Notes: generated by a model from the sequence alone, not told the origin. Shown: positions 33,582 to 45,559, counted from the first letter of the stretch. The stretch is 64,000 bases of DNA from Arcuatula senhousia (GCA_963971305.1 CAXARO010000959.1:18946-82945), one strand, 5' to 3'. Numbers and translations are program-made.

Positions 33582-34240
33582 GTTAATGGTATCAATTGGC
33601 CTAAATATTCAATATTTTTCACACTGATCATCATGGGATTCTCCCCCAAATAAAAAATCGTCTAAATAATGATCAATACTTTCGGAGTAGTTTTAGTTTC
33701 TATGACCCAATGCAAAAATGATGAAATTTTTTCAAAAGTTGAACACGATACTGAACAACCCATGGGCACGCATTTATCAATATAGTACTCGTCTTCAATC
33801 TTAAAACCTAATAAATTGAAATCTCCTGGGTAAACCGGAAGGAGTCTGAATGCAGACTTAATATCCATTTTTGCCAATTTTGCGCCCTTCTCCAATTTTT
33901 GAACCATTTTGATAGCGTTGTCAAAAGAGGAATATTTTACAGAAGTATATTTTTCATCAATACAGTCATAAACACTAAAAGATGGTGGATATGATAGATG
34001 TGTTATTAGTCTTATTCCTCCTGTTTTCTTTGGCACCAAACCAATAGGAGAACACCTAAGATTAGATATTGGTTTGTAGCTAAAAGGACCAGCTATTCTG
34101 CCAGATAATATTTCGGTTTCAATTTTATTTCTAGCACCATCAGGATAAGATAAAACAGATTATAATTTTTTTTAATCAAATGAAATTCTTGGACCACTAT
34201 ATTAGTTTAGCCGAAACCCATATTTAAACCCGTTATATAA
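33582..34240 (-). pseudogene. Reverse transcriptase of the YR retrotransposon
   Basis: On the minus strand: ETEILSGRIAGPF, then a frame change, then LVPKKTGGIRLITHLSYP, KLAKMDIKSAFRLLPVYP (first catalytic Asp), MGCSVSCSTFEKISSFLHW and, near 33670-33685, SIDHYLDDFLFGG. HYLDD is the active-site motif. At least two frame changes and a stop after DQCEKY break it. RT motifs of this type with a downstream YR place the element in the DIRS/Ngaro order. The right-hand breakpoint of the triplication lies just downstream at 33555. Confidence 0.8.
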
Positions 34241-34923
34241 AATTATTCTATCTTCAACATTTGGATAATCCTTAAGAAAAGTACTCAGTACATCCAAATT
34301 TATAGGAGAATGCCCCATTTTCCAAACATCAAATCTATATTTAGCAAAATTTGAAAGGAAAAATTGTCAAAATTCAAAATACTCAATTAAACGTATTTAA
34401 ATTAGCTCTTGGGCGAAATTGCGGTCTTATCTGTTGAAACTGTGGATAACGATTTTGCATTCTACCCAGTCGAGGCGCATTCTCATTCATGAAATTTGGT
34501 CTGATCTGGTATAAAGGCTGTGCTCTGACATTTGGTTGAAGATTAGAAGCCATCCCTTGATAACCTGGTATCATATCAAATTTCATACATGAAATAGCAG
34601 GGTGTTGCAATAAGCATTTCATACAGGTATGTTTATAAAAAAAACAGAAATTTCTCTGACAAAATCCCTTGAAATCATAATCATAACAGGGTTTTGAAGT
34701 AACTGCTGGACTAGATATGCCTTTTGCAATATACTGCAACCATAGAAAACCATCAATGTCAGCCCAAGACTTGGTATGATTAATAGAAACCCGAAGCCTA
34801 AACTGCATATCGTACTGATATACCCTTTCAAAGGTTGCATCTGAAACAGCTCCCCTAATAATTGACATGTAGGTAAAATGGTCTTGAGCTAAACCAGGAT
34901 GCTTTTGAAGCAAAACTTTAGAA

Positions 34924-36948
34924 ACAAGAGGCTCCCAGGAGCCTGAATCGCTCACCTGGTCTTAATGTTAACCCTTTGAAGACTTTTGTATAGCTAAATG
35001 AGCTGAATGTTTAAGCAATAAAAAGCTTTTCTCTATCTGCAATAGTTTTCATTCCAAAGCAAAAAACACTATTTTTCACCTTTAAAGGGTCCCGTGCGGG
35101 GCCCGGGTGGCGAATAGGCCCGCAGCAGAGCCTAGCTTGTCGTAAGAGGCGACTAAGGGTCTTGGGATTCCGACGTCGGGTCGGTGCTCAGCCCACAGAG
35201 CGACCAAGTGTGTACCCTAGGTGGCTGAATAGGGTAGCCCTCGTCCGCGGGGGTTGTCAGGTCTATAATACGGAAACCCTGACCGCCGACCATAGTGGGC
35301 CAACGTGTGTGGAGAGTGCCACGCTTCATGCACGTAAAAGACCCCTTTGTGGACCGCCCAGTAGTGCACCACATAGGCTAAATTTTCCGACCCTACCCAC
35401 CTCTCCCCTTTTTCCTGTGGTTCTTCAAAATTTACCGGTCCTTTGTTTCCCACCCCATCCCCATATTTCATTTATCATCATCATTTCATGTTCATTTTAT
35501 CATCCTTTTCATGTTCATCGCCTGTAAATAACCTATATAGCGTTGCACGGGCGTAAAACACCAACTCACTCACTCACTCACCTTTAAAGGGCCATAACCC
35601 CTTAAAGGGGTCATCTGACAACTTCGACCCTAAAAAGACTTTTGTAGAGCTAATTAAGCTGAACATTTAAGCAAGCAACATCTTTTCTCTATCTGCAAAA
35701 GTTTTCTTTCTTTAGGCCAAAAACACTATTTTTTGCCATTAAGGGGCTGTAACCACTATAAGGGGTCATCTGGCAACTTTGACCCTATGGAAACTTTTGT
35801 AGAGCTAAATGAGCTGAACATTTAAGCAAGCAACAACTTTTCTCTATCTGCAATAGTTTTCATTCCATAGGCCAAAAACAGTATTTTTTGCCTTTAAGGG
35901 GCTGTAACCGATATAAGGGGTCATCTGACAACTTCAACCATATGGAGACTTGTGTAGAACTAAATGAGCTGAACATTTAAGCAAGCAACAGCTTTTCTCT
36001 ATCTGCAATAGTTTTCATTCTATAGGCCAAAAACTCTATTTTATGCCTTTAAGGGGCCATAAACCCTATAAGGGGTCATCTGATAACTTTGACCCTATGG
36101 AGACTTTATTAGAGCTAAATGAGCTGAACATTTAAGCAAGCAACAGCTTTTCTCTATCTGCAATAGTTTTCATTCTATAGGCCAAAAACACTATTTTTGT
36201 CTTTAAGGGGCCATAACCCCTATAAGGGGTCATCTGACAACTTCGACCCTATGGAGGCTTGTGTAGAGCTAAAAACGAGCTGAACATTTAAGCAAGCAAC
36301 ATCTGCAATAGTTTTCATTCTATAGGCCAAAAACTCTATGTTTTGCCTTTAAGGGGCCATAACTCCTATAAGGGGTCATCTGACAACTTTGACCTATTTT
36401 TGTCTTTAAGGGGCCATAACCCCTATAAGGGGTCATCTGACAACTTCGACCCTATGGAGGCTTGTGTAGAGCTAAATGAGCTGAACATTTAAGCAAGCAA
36501 CAGCTTCTCTCTGTCTGCAATAGTTTTCATTCTTTAGGCCAAAAACATGAAAAAATGCTATTTTTCACCTTTAAGGGGCCGTAACTCCCATAAGGGGTCA
36601 TCTGACAACTTCGACTCAATAAAGACTTTTGTAGAGCTTTTGATGCTGAAGCAGTAGCGTGGCATCAGATTTCATCTATCTCTTATACTTTTTGATTTAC
36701 AAGCCAAAAACAGTAGTCTGACCCCCCTGGTCTATTTTTAGCAACGGCGGCCATGTTTTTCGACGAATCAAAAATCCCCACATCAGATCTGTGGGGGATA
36801 CCCTAAAGTACCACCAGACTAAATTTGGTTTGAATCTGTGCAGCCGTTTCAGAGGAGAAGAAGTTTGAAGAAAAGTTAACGACGACGGACGACGACGGAC
36901 GCCAAGTGATGGCAATAGCTCACGTGGCCTTTGGCCAGGTGAGCTAAA
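34924..36948 (+). mobile_element. pearl/Helitron-like element, family P1, copy 3, inserted in gag
   Basis: Same ends as copy 1 (acaagaggctcccaggagcc; ggcctttggccaggtgagctaa), about seven core units, and a short gacgacggacgacgacgg stretch at 36880-36899. The retrotransposon gag frame resumes exactly on both sides with only a run of A at the join, as expected of Helitron insertion without target duplication. It carries a SINE at 35090-35578. Confidence 0.85.
35090..35578 (+). mobile_element. ACTC-tailed SINE nested in pearl copy 3
   Basis: A 13-bp target duplication, cacctttaaaggg, lies at 35077-35089 and 35579-35591. Full length, head gtcccgtgcggggcccggg, tail (ACTC)n. Confidence 0.9.
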
Positions 36949-37246
36949 AATGGTAAACGCTTCAGTCCAAATTTCAATGTTATCGATTACCTTAACTTTT
37001 GGTGACTTGTTTGTAACAACAAGCATACCATTTTCAACAACCAAAGTTTGTTTTTTATCATTATTGTAAAAATTATTATTTTGGGGAAATAAATTTGAAA
37101 AATCAACATAATCAAAATTCCACATTTTTTCTTTCACTTGTGAAGATACAATAATGTTAACTTCATTTGAACTCGGCATAATTAATGGTTCCTTGTGGGT
37201 AATTATATTACCATTTGTAGCCTCAGCTTGGGTTGAGGTAGTTTTG

Positions 37247-38125
37247 GTACCCGTGCGGGTTCCGGGTGGCGAATAGGCCCGCAGCAGCGCTAAGCTTGTC
37301 GGTAAAAGTCCACTTAAGAGCGCTCAGAAACCTGACATCGGGGTCAGGCCGCTTTGCCCACAAAGCGACTGGGATGTGTGCCCCAGGTGGTTGAATGGGG
37401 CAGCCCTGAAATCGAGAGATGCGGGGTCGTCAGGCGATAATGCGGAAAACCTGACCACAAACCATTGTGGTGCACCGTGTTGGGAAAAATGTCACACTCC
37501 TCGCACGTTAGAATCCTGCTGCAGGTCTCGGTAAGAGTAGGACCCGTAGGATCCCCATGCAGGCGGCGAAATTTCCCGTCCCTACCCATCACTCTCTTTT
37601 ACAGTGGCAGTGAAAATATTTAAAAAGAAAGAATATGGAATCTGTGCCAAAAAGACACGATCCACATATTGACATGATTTTAATATATGTACAAAAGCAA
37701 AATTTCATTGCGTGTGAAGCGCTTTTCTGGATTAACCTTCATCAGACACGCTAGTAGAAAACTTGGAAAACCGGTAGACTATTAAATTTGATAAAAAAAA
37801 AAATGCCAAAAAAATATTACAACAATGACCAAACAGATAAATTTATCAATTTTTAAAGAAACAGCCAAACGTTGTCAAATTTCGAAACATGTAAATTGTG
37901 TCTTTACAACACATATTCCAGTACTCGAAAATATATAAGAGCATACAACTGAAGCACGGGGAAGCTTTCTACGACCTCCACACCCTCCTACCCGATTGGC
38001 CTTGTGTCCCCATTTCCTCCACTTCATCATCATTTCATGTTCATTGTATCACCACTTTCATGTTCATCTCCCGGATATAGCCGAAATCGTGCTGCTTGGG
38101 AGTAAGCAATAACTAACTAATTAAC
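37247..38125 (+). mobile_element. TAAC-tailed SINE in gag, itself interrupted
   Basis: A 12-bp target duplication, gaggtagttttg, lies at 37235-37246 and 38126-38137. The SINE head is 37250-37611 and its 3' module 37986-38122. Between them lies an unrelated ~370-bp insert. Confidence 0.85.
37613..37985. mobile_element. Unclassified insert inside the TAAC-tailed SINE
   Basis: It replaces about 8 bp of the SINE (tcaaaact). It contains gcgtgtgaagcgcttttctgg followed by ccttcatcagacacgc, which resembles in layout the gacgcgcgtttcgtc ... actcatcagaggcgctc core of the 357-bp repeat. No ORF and no clear target duplication. Confidence 0.55.
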
Positions 38126-38394
38126 GAGGTAGTTTTGAGCTGCTTAGGGGGAGGTGGGGCATGTTCCACCTCAGGTTCTGGTGACCTCCTTCTCTCTATC
38201 CTACGACCTCGGGGCCGATTCTGGATTTCCCTCTCATCGTTGTCCCGGACATGCTGTTCTTGGACAACAGGTTCCGGTTGCGGTGGCACATCATTTTGCC
38301 TAGCATTTTGTCGTCGCGGCACTCCATTTTGTCTGCCAATGTTCCGTCTCGGCCGTAAATTCCATCTATGATTCCTATTATTATCCCTAGACAT

Positions 38395-38904
38395 TTAAAA
38401 TTTAAAATAACATCATTAAATACAATCTAAATATCTTCAAAACAATGTCATAAATTGACTTTACAATATGAAATCCCGTGTACACTTGTGTTTTGAATAT
38501 ATTTTGATAAATTCGTATATGTAAATGTTTTATTTGCAATGTTACAAAAGCCATTCCCTGGGTTTAATTAAAACTTTGACAAAGTGTTCAGCACGATATG
38601 AAACTCATTAAGAAATATTAACAAACGTTTTACAAAATGTGTGCGGAATTGTCCTCTAATTAAATTGTCTTACCAACAAAGATAAACTTAACCTAGCTGG
38701 ATTGTAAATAAAAATGATTCGTTATACATATAAATGAAATTGTATAGTTCAAAAAAGGAATTGAATTATAAAATGATAGGAGGAAATTGAATTGTAACAT
38801 CCGTGGCAAATTGAACAACACAAAATTGTCATTATCTTCAAAATAAATAAAATAATTTAAGCATTAATGTCCCCATAATTAAGCATAATTATAATGAGAA
38901 GAAA
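38395..38904. other. AT-rich leader upstream of gag
   Basis: In minus orientation this lies between the terminal repeat (38905-39085) and the gag ATG, so it is the likely 5' untranslated region of the YR element. No ORF and no motif I can name. Confidence 0.4.
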
Positions 38905-39085
38905 AAGAAATGATTTGAGCGGGAGTTTCGACTTATATACGACTCAAGTCCACGAGGCGCTTTAACATATAATCTTTAAAATGTTTTATGTTATATAAAT
39001 TGTTAAGGGTATTGTGTTTAAATTTAGAAATATGTTTCAATGCAATAAATCAATTTAATTAACATGCAATTAAATTTTATTATTT
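38905..39085 (-). repeat. Probable 5' terminal region of the YR retrotransposon
   Basis: About 180 bp shared with 6180-6360. I could not find a copy near the 3' end of the element (14413-14676), so I cannot say whether the element has split direct repeats or inverted terminal repeats. Confidence 0.5.
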
Positions 39086-39189
39086 CTATTGAGTATTCAC
39101 AACTGAATTATTTAACCATTATAGTATGATTCAACACTTAGGCTTAGCAATGCAAACTATATCCATTTATAATATAAGGCATTTCATGT

Positions 39190-39645
39190 ATGGCACGCGA
39201 TAATAACAAAAACCTGATAAACCACATTTATCGACCGTAATCTATAGTTTGCTGTTGATAAACTGGGTTTATCGCACGCTAACTATAGTTTACGTTCGTG
39301 AAACCAAGTTTATCAGCGATAACGTTAGTTTGCGCGTTGCAAATGCTATTTTATCAACGCTAAACAGCATTTATAGACCGTAAACTATAGTTTGCGGTTG
39401 ATAAACTCAGTTTATCGCCGATAAACTCAGTTTATCACCGATAAATTCGGTTTATCACCGAGAAACCCTAATTAGCATTTGAAAACCCCATTATCGACCG
39501 CTAATGATAAATTGTAAACAACTGAAATTATCATTAGCATCAGCAAACTATAGTAAGCGAGTGATAAAACCAGTTTATCGACCGCTAACTACAGTTTACG
39601 GTCGATAAACTCAGTTTATGGGGTTTTGTGACTGTCGCGTGCCAT
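39190..39645. mobile_element. Multi-palindrome TIR element, copy 1
   Basis: The ends are ATGGCACGCGA (39190) and its inverse tcgcgtgccat (39645). The 456-bp interior is almost entirely short inverted repeats: gataaactcagtttatc (8-bp arms, 1-nt loop) twice, gtaaactatagttt, and tttatcgaccg ... cggtcgataaa with 11-bp arms. There is no ORF. No superfamily assigned; the ends alone do not identify one. Confidence 0.75.
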
Positions 39646-40160
39646 GCATTCAGCACCCAGGAACCCTAATTAGCATTGAAAATTTCCATAGTCGACAGCT
39701 AATGTTAATTAAACAAACTTGGCTTATCAGGGTTTTATAACCTTAAAAAAATGTTTTTGACTGACTCGAGCGTCAGCCCATCCCACCCGTCTGTTATCAT
39801 ATTTTATGGACGCATATCCTCCAAAACTACTTAGCAGAAATAAATGAAACTTGGTATGCAAGAAGTACACTTCGTAAAGTTGTGCATATAATTAGGATTT
39901 TTTTTCTGTATTTTTTTTTTATAAAAGGTGCGACCCTTTTGACTAAGAAAATCTTGAATTCTGCATTTCATATTTCTAAGTTTAACGGAATCTTGTTATG
40001 GCATTCATATACATGCAAATTAATTATCTTTACAATGCTTGTTGTACCTCAATAGGTATTCCTCAGGGATAATATTAATTGAACTCGTAGGGTATGAAAG
40101 CACGCTTACTTAGTTTCTGTTATTGATACTTTCCAAACAACCACATGACATATTCATAGC
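39646..40160. other. AT-rich spacer between the two palindrome elements
   Basis: Nothing recognised except a short extra taattagcattgaaaa/cgacagctaatg stretch (39667-39720) that repeats part of the palindrome element. Confidence 0.4.
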
Positions 40161-40164
40161 ATGC

Positions 40165-40545
40165 TATAGCAACCGCATAATAAACTATTTTATAGAACGA
40201 AAACCATAGTTCACTCGGTTACTTTAGTTTGCGCGGCGCAAATGCTACTTTATCAACGCAAAATAGCATTTATCGACCGTAAACTATAGTTTGCGGTTGA
40301 TAAACTGAGTTTATCGCCGATAAACTCAGTTTATCACCGATTAATTCGGTTTATCACCGAAAAACCCTAATTAGCATTTGAAACCCCCATTATCGACCGC
40401 TAATGATAAATTTCAAACAACTGAAATTATCATTAGGATCAGCAAACTATAGTCAGCGAGTGATAAACCAAGTTTATCGACCGCTAACTATAGTTTACGG
40501 TCGATAAACTAGGTTTATGGGGTTTTTGTGACTGTCGCGTGCCAT
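40165..40545. mobile_element. Multi-palindrome TIR element, copy 2 (left end diverged)
   Basis: It shares the right end gtgactgtcgcgtgccat and the interior from about 40222 with copy 1, in the same orientation. The left end differs. It contains a perfect 12-bp-arm hairpin, GTTTATCGACCG at 40472-40483 with its complement at 40498-40509. Confidence 0.7.
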
Positions 40546-41550
40546 ATTCATGTGTTGGATTTTGCACCCGAGAATATCCACCAGGAAATTTCACAAACGA
40601 ATTTACAACCAAAAATTACACCTTGAAATTTGCACCCGGGGTTTTACACCGTCGTTTTTACCCAAGTTTACACTTAGGATTTTTCCACCACCAGAAAAAA
40701 CTAGAAACAAGCTTTTCTCTACACTTAAAGGGTTAAATAGTATTTTACTATAACTTTACTAATAACTTTTGACACCTCTGATATATCATCTGCCATGGTG
40801 CAAATAATTTTGCTATTTCGAATTTTGCCGCTTACAAACTCTGTAATGAATTGACGCAATTCCTAGTTCCGGTACAGTTCAGTGGTTTTGCTAAACGATT
40901 TAGCCAATGACGAAACGTGTTGCACAAAATACCAGCTACCCAGCCAATCACAATGCTTGGTTTATTACGACGTCGGAAAACATAATGTCCTTGCCGATTG
41001 TAAACATAAATTTGTAATAATAATTTTTTTGTTGCAACACAAGCACAATAATATATAATCAGTATTTACCCTCTAAACAATAGTGGAGTAACACAAAGAG
41101 ATGAGATTTCTTCTCATATTTAATTCATGTAGGTATTTACAGGAACAAGCCGTGTTCGCTTGCAACAATTTGTATTTGTTCCTCACTAGCTTCCAGGTCC
41201 AAAACCTTACAAATAAATAATTGTTTTAACAAACTAGAACCATTTGTATATGTACGTCTATAATTTGGGTTCTGACACAACACGTCCCAAAATTTATCAT
41301 AAAAATCCACATCATTAAACGGGAATAACACTTCTAAAAACCAAGTACAACCATATGACTTTTTGGCTAGAGCAACTTAAATTTGAGTCAAACAATCAAC
41401 ATTAAATCAGACATAAAAGAGTTAAACGATACCCTAAATTTCATCAATTCAACTATACTACAACAGCTCCAATATTTTACAACGACAACCTGCTAGGAGG
41501 CGGCATTATAATATCTCAAGAGTTCACTCCATTTAAAGTTTTATTAAATT
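40546..41550. other. No recognised gene
   Basis: A 64-codon minus-strand ORF at 41137-41331 (words FNDVDFYDKFWDVL and LEASEEQIQIVASEHG) has coding-like composition but no family I can name; it might be an exon remnant. The rest is AT-rich without repeats. Confidence 0.35.
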
Positions 41551-41572
41551 GACATATACATGTACTTTGGCA

Positions 41573-42035
41573 GGTCTCGGTAAGAGTAGGACCCGTAGGA
41601 TCCCCATGCAGGAGGCAAAATTTCCCATCCCTCCGTTAAAGAACCCTACTGCAGGTCTCGGTAAGAGTAGGACCCGTAAGATCCCCATGCAGGAGGCTAA
41701 ATTGCCCGTCCCTACCCATCACTTTTTTTCTAGTGGCAGTCAAAACTCTCCTACCCGATTGGCCTTGTGTCCCCATTTCCTCCACTTCATCATCATTTCA
41801 TGTTCATTGTATCACCACTTTCATGTTCATCTCCCGGATATAGCCGAAATCGTGCTGCTTGGGAGTATAGCAATAAATAAATAACTAACCAGTCAAAACT
41901 CTCTTACCCTATTGGCCTTGTGTCCCCATTTCCTCCACTTCATCATCATTTCATGTTCATTGTATCAACACTTTCATGTTCATCTCCCGGATATAGCCGA
42001 AAAAGCGCTGCTTGGGAGTAAAGCAATAACTAACT
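41573..42035 (+). mobile_element. TAAC-tailed SINE pieces in local tandem
   Basis: The word caggtctcggtaagagtaggacccgta occurs twice (41573 and 41652), and the 3' module with its tail occurs twice (41732-41890 and 41890-42035). Internal direct duplications of one SINE or repeated insertion at a SINE both fit. The head is absent on the left. Confidence 0.7.
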
Positions 42036-42111
42036 AACTAACTTTGACAGCATTTAAATTTGAAAGAATGTTAACCTTAGGTTTCCCATTCTGCCAACTA
42101 ACTTGGGCACA

Positions 42112-42225
42112 CATCCAAGTCGCTTTGTGGACAAAGCGGCCTGAACCGATGTCAGATTACTTAGCGCTCTTTAGTGAACTGTTACAGACATGCTTAGCGT
42201 TACTTCGGGCCTTTTAGCCAACCGA
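42112..42225 (-). mobile_element. TAAC/ACTC SINE head fragment
   Basis: Inverted, diverged piece of the shared head: ccaagtcgctttgtgg, agcggcctga, gatgtcag, tagcgctctt, cttagcg. Old and truncated. Confidence 0.6.
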
Positions 42226-42745
42226 AAACCGCAATTGATGACTATAAAAGACACAACAGATAAATCCTTGAAAGAACGGCAGAAACAACGGCCCTATTCA
42301 CACAATGACCTGCCTTATCAGGGAGATGAAAGATAGAAGCAAGATACATTTCAATGTTATGCTTGTGAAGAGTCTGTCAAGCTTTCCCGTAATTGACAAA
42401 AAGAAGGACAGCCTTAATCTTAGGATAAGACATCAGACAAGGGCAGCGCACCGTTAAACCAACAGGTTGGTGAAGCAGGCACAAGTCCAAACTAGGAAGA
42501 CTCAAATCCTCACCCAACTTTTTATTTTATTGACTTAAATCTAACAGATTTTAATAATTAATTACATAATCAGTTACTATAGAACCAAATGAAAATAAAC
42601 TTAAAAATCTTCATTAAGGCTTAGGATTAAAAATATTACAGGGGAGCTGGCACATGAGGTCAAGGAAACCAGGGGTGCTTATCCGATACGTATCAGTTGA
42701 ACCTCCCAAATCTGAAAAGGAACGAGCTGTACCTATCGGAATACA
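42226..42745. other. No recognised gene
   Basis: The stretch carries short open frames without family motifs. 42640-42740 has higher GC and coding-like composition (TYQLNLPNLKRNELYL-type frames) but no recognisable domain. Confidence 0.35.
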
Positions 42746-43510
42746 AATGACAACAAAGTTCCAGACAATAAATTTTGTTACGCCTGACGCGCGTTTCGTC
42801 TATTCAAGACTCATCAGAGGCGCTCTACCAAAAATATTGAAAATGCCAAACACTGTAAGAATATGAAGAGCATAGAACAGTATAACCAAAACTACCAAAC
42901 TGTGGAACCAAATTATTACTAAGATATTCAATCTATGTCTGGGGTAGGAAGAACCTTAGGGTTTGGACAATTTTGAAATTTAGACGGACAATTTAAAGCT
43001 TTGTTTTTTTTCCAACTAAAAAGTGTTGGTGCCGGAGCGGGCTAACCTCGGGGTATTAAAACTCCACCAGCAGTGCTAACCTTCACGTGTGTTCGAAATA
43101 CAAATGACAACAAAGTTCCAGACAATAAATTTTGCTACATCTGACGCGCGTTTCGTCTATTCAAGACTCATCAGAGGCTCTCTACCAAAAATATTGAAAA
43201 TGCCAAACACTGTATGAATATGAAGAGCATAAAACAGTATAACCAAAAATACCAAACTGGGGAACCAAATTATTACTAAGATATTCAACCTATGTCTGGG
43301 GTAGGAAGAACCTTAGGGTTTGGACAATTTTGAAATTTAGACGGACAATTTAAAGCTTTGATGTTTTCTCCAACTCAAAAGTGTTGGTGCCGGAGTGGGC
43401 TAACTTCGGGGAATTAAAACTCCACCAGCAGTGCTAACCTTCACGTGTGTTCGAAATACAAATGACAACAAAGTTCCAGACAATAAATTTTGCTACGCCT
43501 GACGCGCACT
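42746..43510 (+). repeat. ~357-bp tandem repeat, two full units and a partial third
   Basis: Units begin with aaatgacaacaaagttccag at about 42747, 43101 and 43460. Each contains gacgcgcgtttcgtctattc, actcatcagaggcgctc, ggtaggaagaaccttagggtt, tgttggtgccggagcgggc and gctaaccttcacgtgtgttc. The same unit occurs alone inside pearl copy 1 and as a 50-bp piece at 63224. I associate this family with Mytilus genomes. Confidence 0.8.
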
Positions 43511-44299
43511 GATTCGTCATCTTTTGGGTTCAAGCTTTAATCAAAGATGGCGGACAAAGAAGCGGAGATGCGACGCTGCATTGAATTTATTGTTACTGGA
43601 GAGAATTCGAAGACCTCAAATCTTTGACATCGTCAATATTTTAATAGGGAATGAAAAGGCGTTATTTGATCAATTCATTATGATACGGAAATGTGAGTAT
43701 TTGTTGCATTTTATGAATGACGAAGAATTAATGATGATGAAAGCTAAATATTGAAAGCAACGCCTATATATATTGTATATCACTTGTACATCTTTGTATT
43801 TTTTATATTCGAAGTTGTCAATTAATATGCAAGGGGAAAATGCTTTTTAAACGTCGAGGCTCGAAATGCAGGATATATTTATTTTTGGACTATCGTCTGC
43901 ACCGATTTGACCAGAGACGACTGACAGCAAGTTAAAGAGATGGCCACCAACAATATATTCAAGTACATAAGATACTCTTCAATCCACTCCAGAGCTACTT
44001 ACACATTTTAAGGGGCATAAGTTTGTGATAATTTAATTAACCCTAGACTATTTTATTCGTAATTTCAATGAAAACATCATTAAAAGCCCATGTTTTGATT
44101 GTCTGTCACTTAGGGTTCCATTTTAAAACCAAAATGAATATGCCTACCTACCTACCCCATTGACCAATATTTTTCAATCAACGAAACCCTAAACAGACAT
44201 ATATTTTTTCCTTGGCCTTATGGAAAAATTTCTTTCGAAATTTCTATTTTGAAGCAAATAAAAAAAAAATGCGTGATTCTGGTTTCTCTACCTACCATA
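43511..44299. other. No confident gene; possible first-exon-like fragment
   Basis: At 43548 the words atggcggacaaagaagcgg open a short frame that stops after about 26 codons. A second frame (ERIRRPQIFDIVNILIGNE ...) runs to 43753. Together they could be a frameshifted small gene or exon, but there is no family match I can name. Confidence 0.3.
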
Positions 44300-44545
44300 G
44301 TTACTCTTTCGAAGCACCTGAGTTCACTGTCATTACGACTAGAGTTCGCGTTTTTAATTGATATTCAGTGGTTTTTGTGTTTCCGTGTTTTATATGTTGT
44401 CTGTTTTTTTTTCGCCCTTCCTTGTTTGCGTTTGCTGGTTTTGTCTCTGCCCTTTCGAACTTTGACATTCGAATGCCCAATTGGTACCTCTGCTTCTTTT
44501 ATCACTTCTATTGTAATTTTTACTAAAGCACTTTTACGCTTGAAA
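44300..44545. repeat. T-rich dispersed repeat, copy at 44300
   Basis: It aligns with 165-370: gcacctgagttcact, gagttcgcgttt, ttgatattcagt, tgttttgtctctgccctttcg and ttggtacctctgcttct are shared. Confidence 0.6.
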
Positions 44546-45067
44546 TAAATGTGGTCCCGTGCGAGGCCCATGGGGCGAATAGAGCAAAAGCAGCGCTAAG
44601 CTTGTCGGTTAAAGTCCTAAAAAGCGGTCAGAAACCTGACATTAGGTCATAAAGCGACTGGGACGTGTGCTCCAGGTGGTTGAATGGGACAGCCCTGTCA
44701 TAATAAATGCCGGGGTCGTCAGGTCTATAATGTGGAAACCCTGACCGCTGACTATAGTGGGGCAACGTGTATGGAGAGTACCATGCTTCATGCACGTAAA
44801 ATACCCCTTTGTGGACCGCTAAGTAGTGCACTACATTAAATTAACAGCTAAGTTTTCCACCCCTACCCACCTCTTTCCCTTTTCTTGTGGTTTTCAAAAT
44901 AAATGTTCCTTTGGTTCCAATACCACCCCATATTCCATTTATCATCATCATTTCATGTTCATCGCCTTTATACCGTAAAGCGGGAAATTTTCGCGAGGTT
45001 CTAATTTTCGCTTTATTAGCGAGGTCCGACGAATCGCTAAAATTAAAGATCGCTTAATTTTAGTCCA

Positions 45068-45559
45068 TACCCGTGCGGGGCCCGGGTGGCGAATAGGCCC
45101 GCAGCAGAGCCTAGCTTGTCGTAAGAGGCGACTAAGGGTCTTGGGATTCTGACGTTGGGTCAGTGCTCAGCCCACAGAGCGACCAAGTGTGTACCCTAGG
45201 TGGCTGAATAGGGTAGCCCTCGTCCGCGGGGGTTGTCAGGTCTATAATACGGAAACCCTGACCGCCGACCATAGTGGGCCAACGTGTGTGGAGAGTGCCA
45301 CGCTCCATGCACGTAAAACACCCCTTTGTGGACCGCCAAGTAGTGCACCACATAGGCTAAATTTTCCGCCCCTACCCACCTCTCCCCTTTTCCTGTGGTT
45401 CTTCAAAATTTACCGGTCCTTTGTTTCCCACCCCATCCCCATATTTCATTTATCATCATCATTTCATGTTCATTTTATCATCCTTTTCATGTTCATCGCC
45501 TGTAAATAACCTATTTAGCGTTGCACGGGCGTAAAACACCAACTCACTCACTCACTCAC
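45068..45559 (+). mobile_element. ACTC-tailed SINE nested in the pogo-like transposon
   Basis: A 13-bp target duplication, taattttagtcca, lies at 45055-45067 and 45560-45572. Full length and well conserved. Confidence 0.9.

Larger units (their letters stand above)
34383..38394 (-). pseudogene. gag of the YR retrotransposon, split by nested insertions
   Basis: Starting at the ATG at 38394, a basic, Arg/Pro-rich N-terminus (RPRRNIGRQNGVPRRQNARQ) runs to PPPPKQLKTTS. A TAAC-SINE cuts it there. It resumes at 37246 (TQAEATNGNIITHKEP) and runs to DNIEIWTEAFTIF at about 36949. A pearl element cuts it again. It resumes at 34923 with SKVLLQKHPGL, YMSIIRGAV, YDMQFRLRV and SWADIDGFLWL, then a Cys/His cluster (CYDYDFKGFCQRNFCFFYKH) and a stop at 34383. 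The WxEAF, KHP, DxxFR and CxxxxxGxC words are those of DIRS/Ngaro gag proteins. Both excisions restore the frame. Gag packages the element RNA. Confidence 0.8.
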
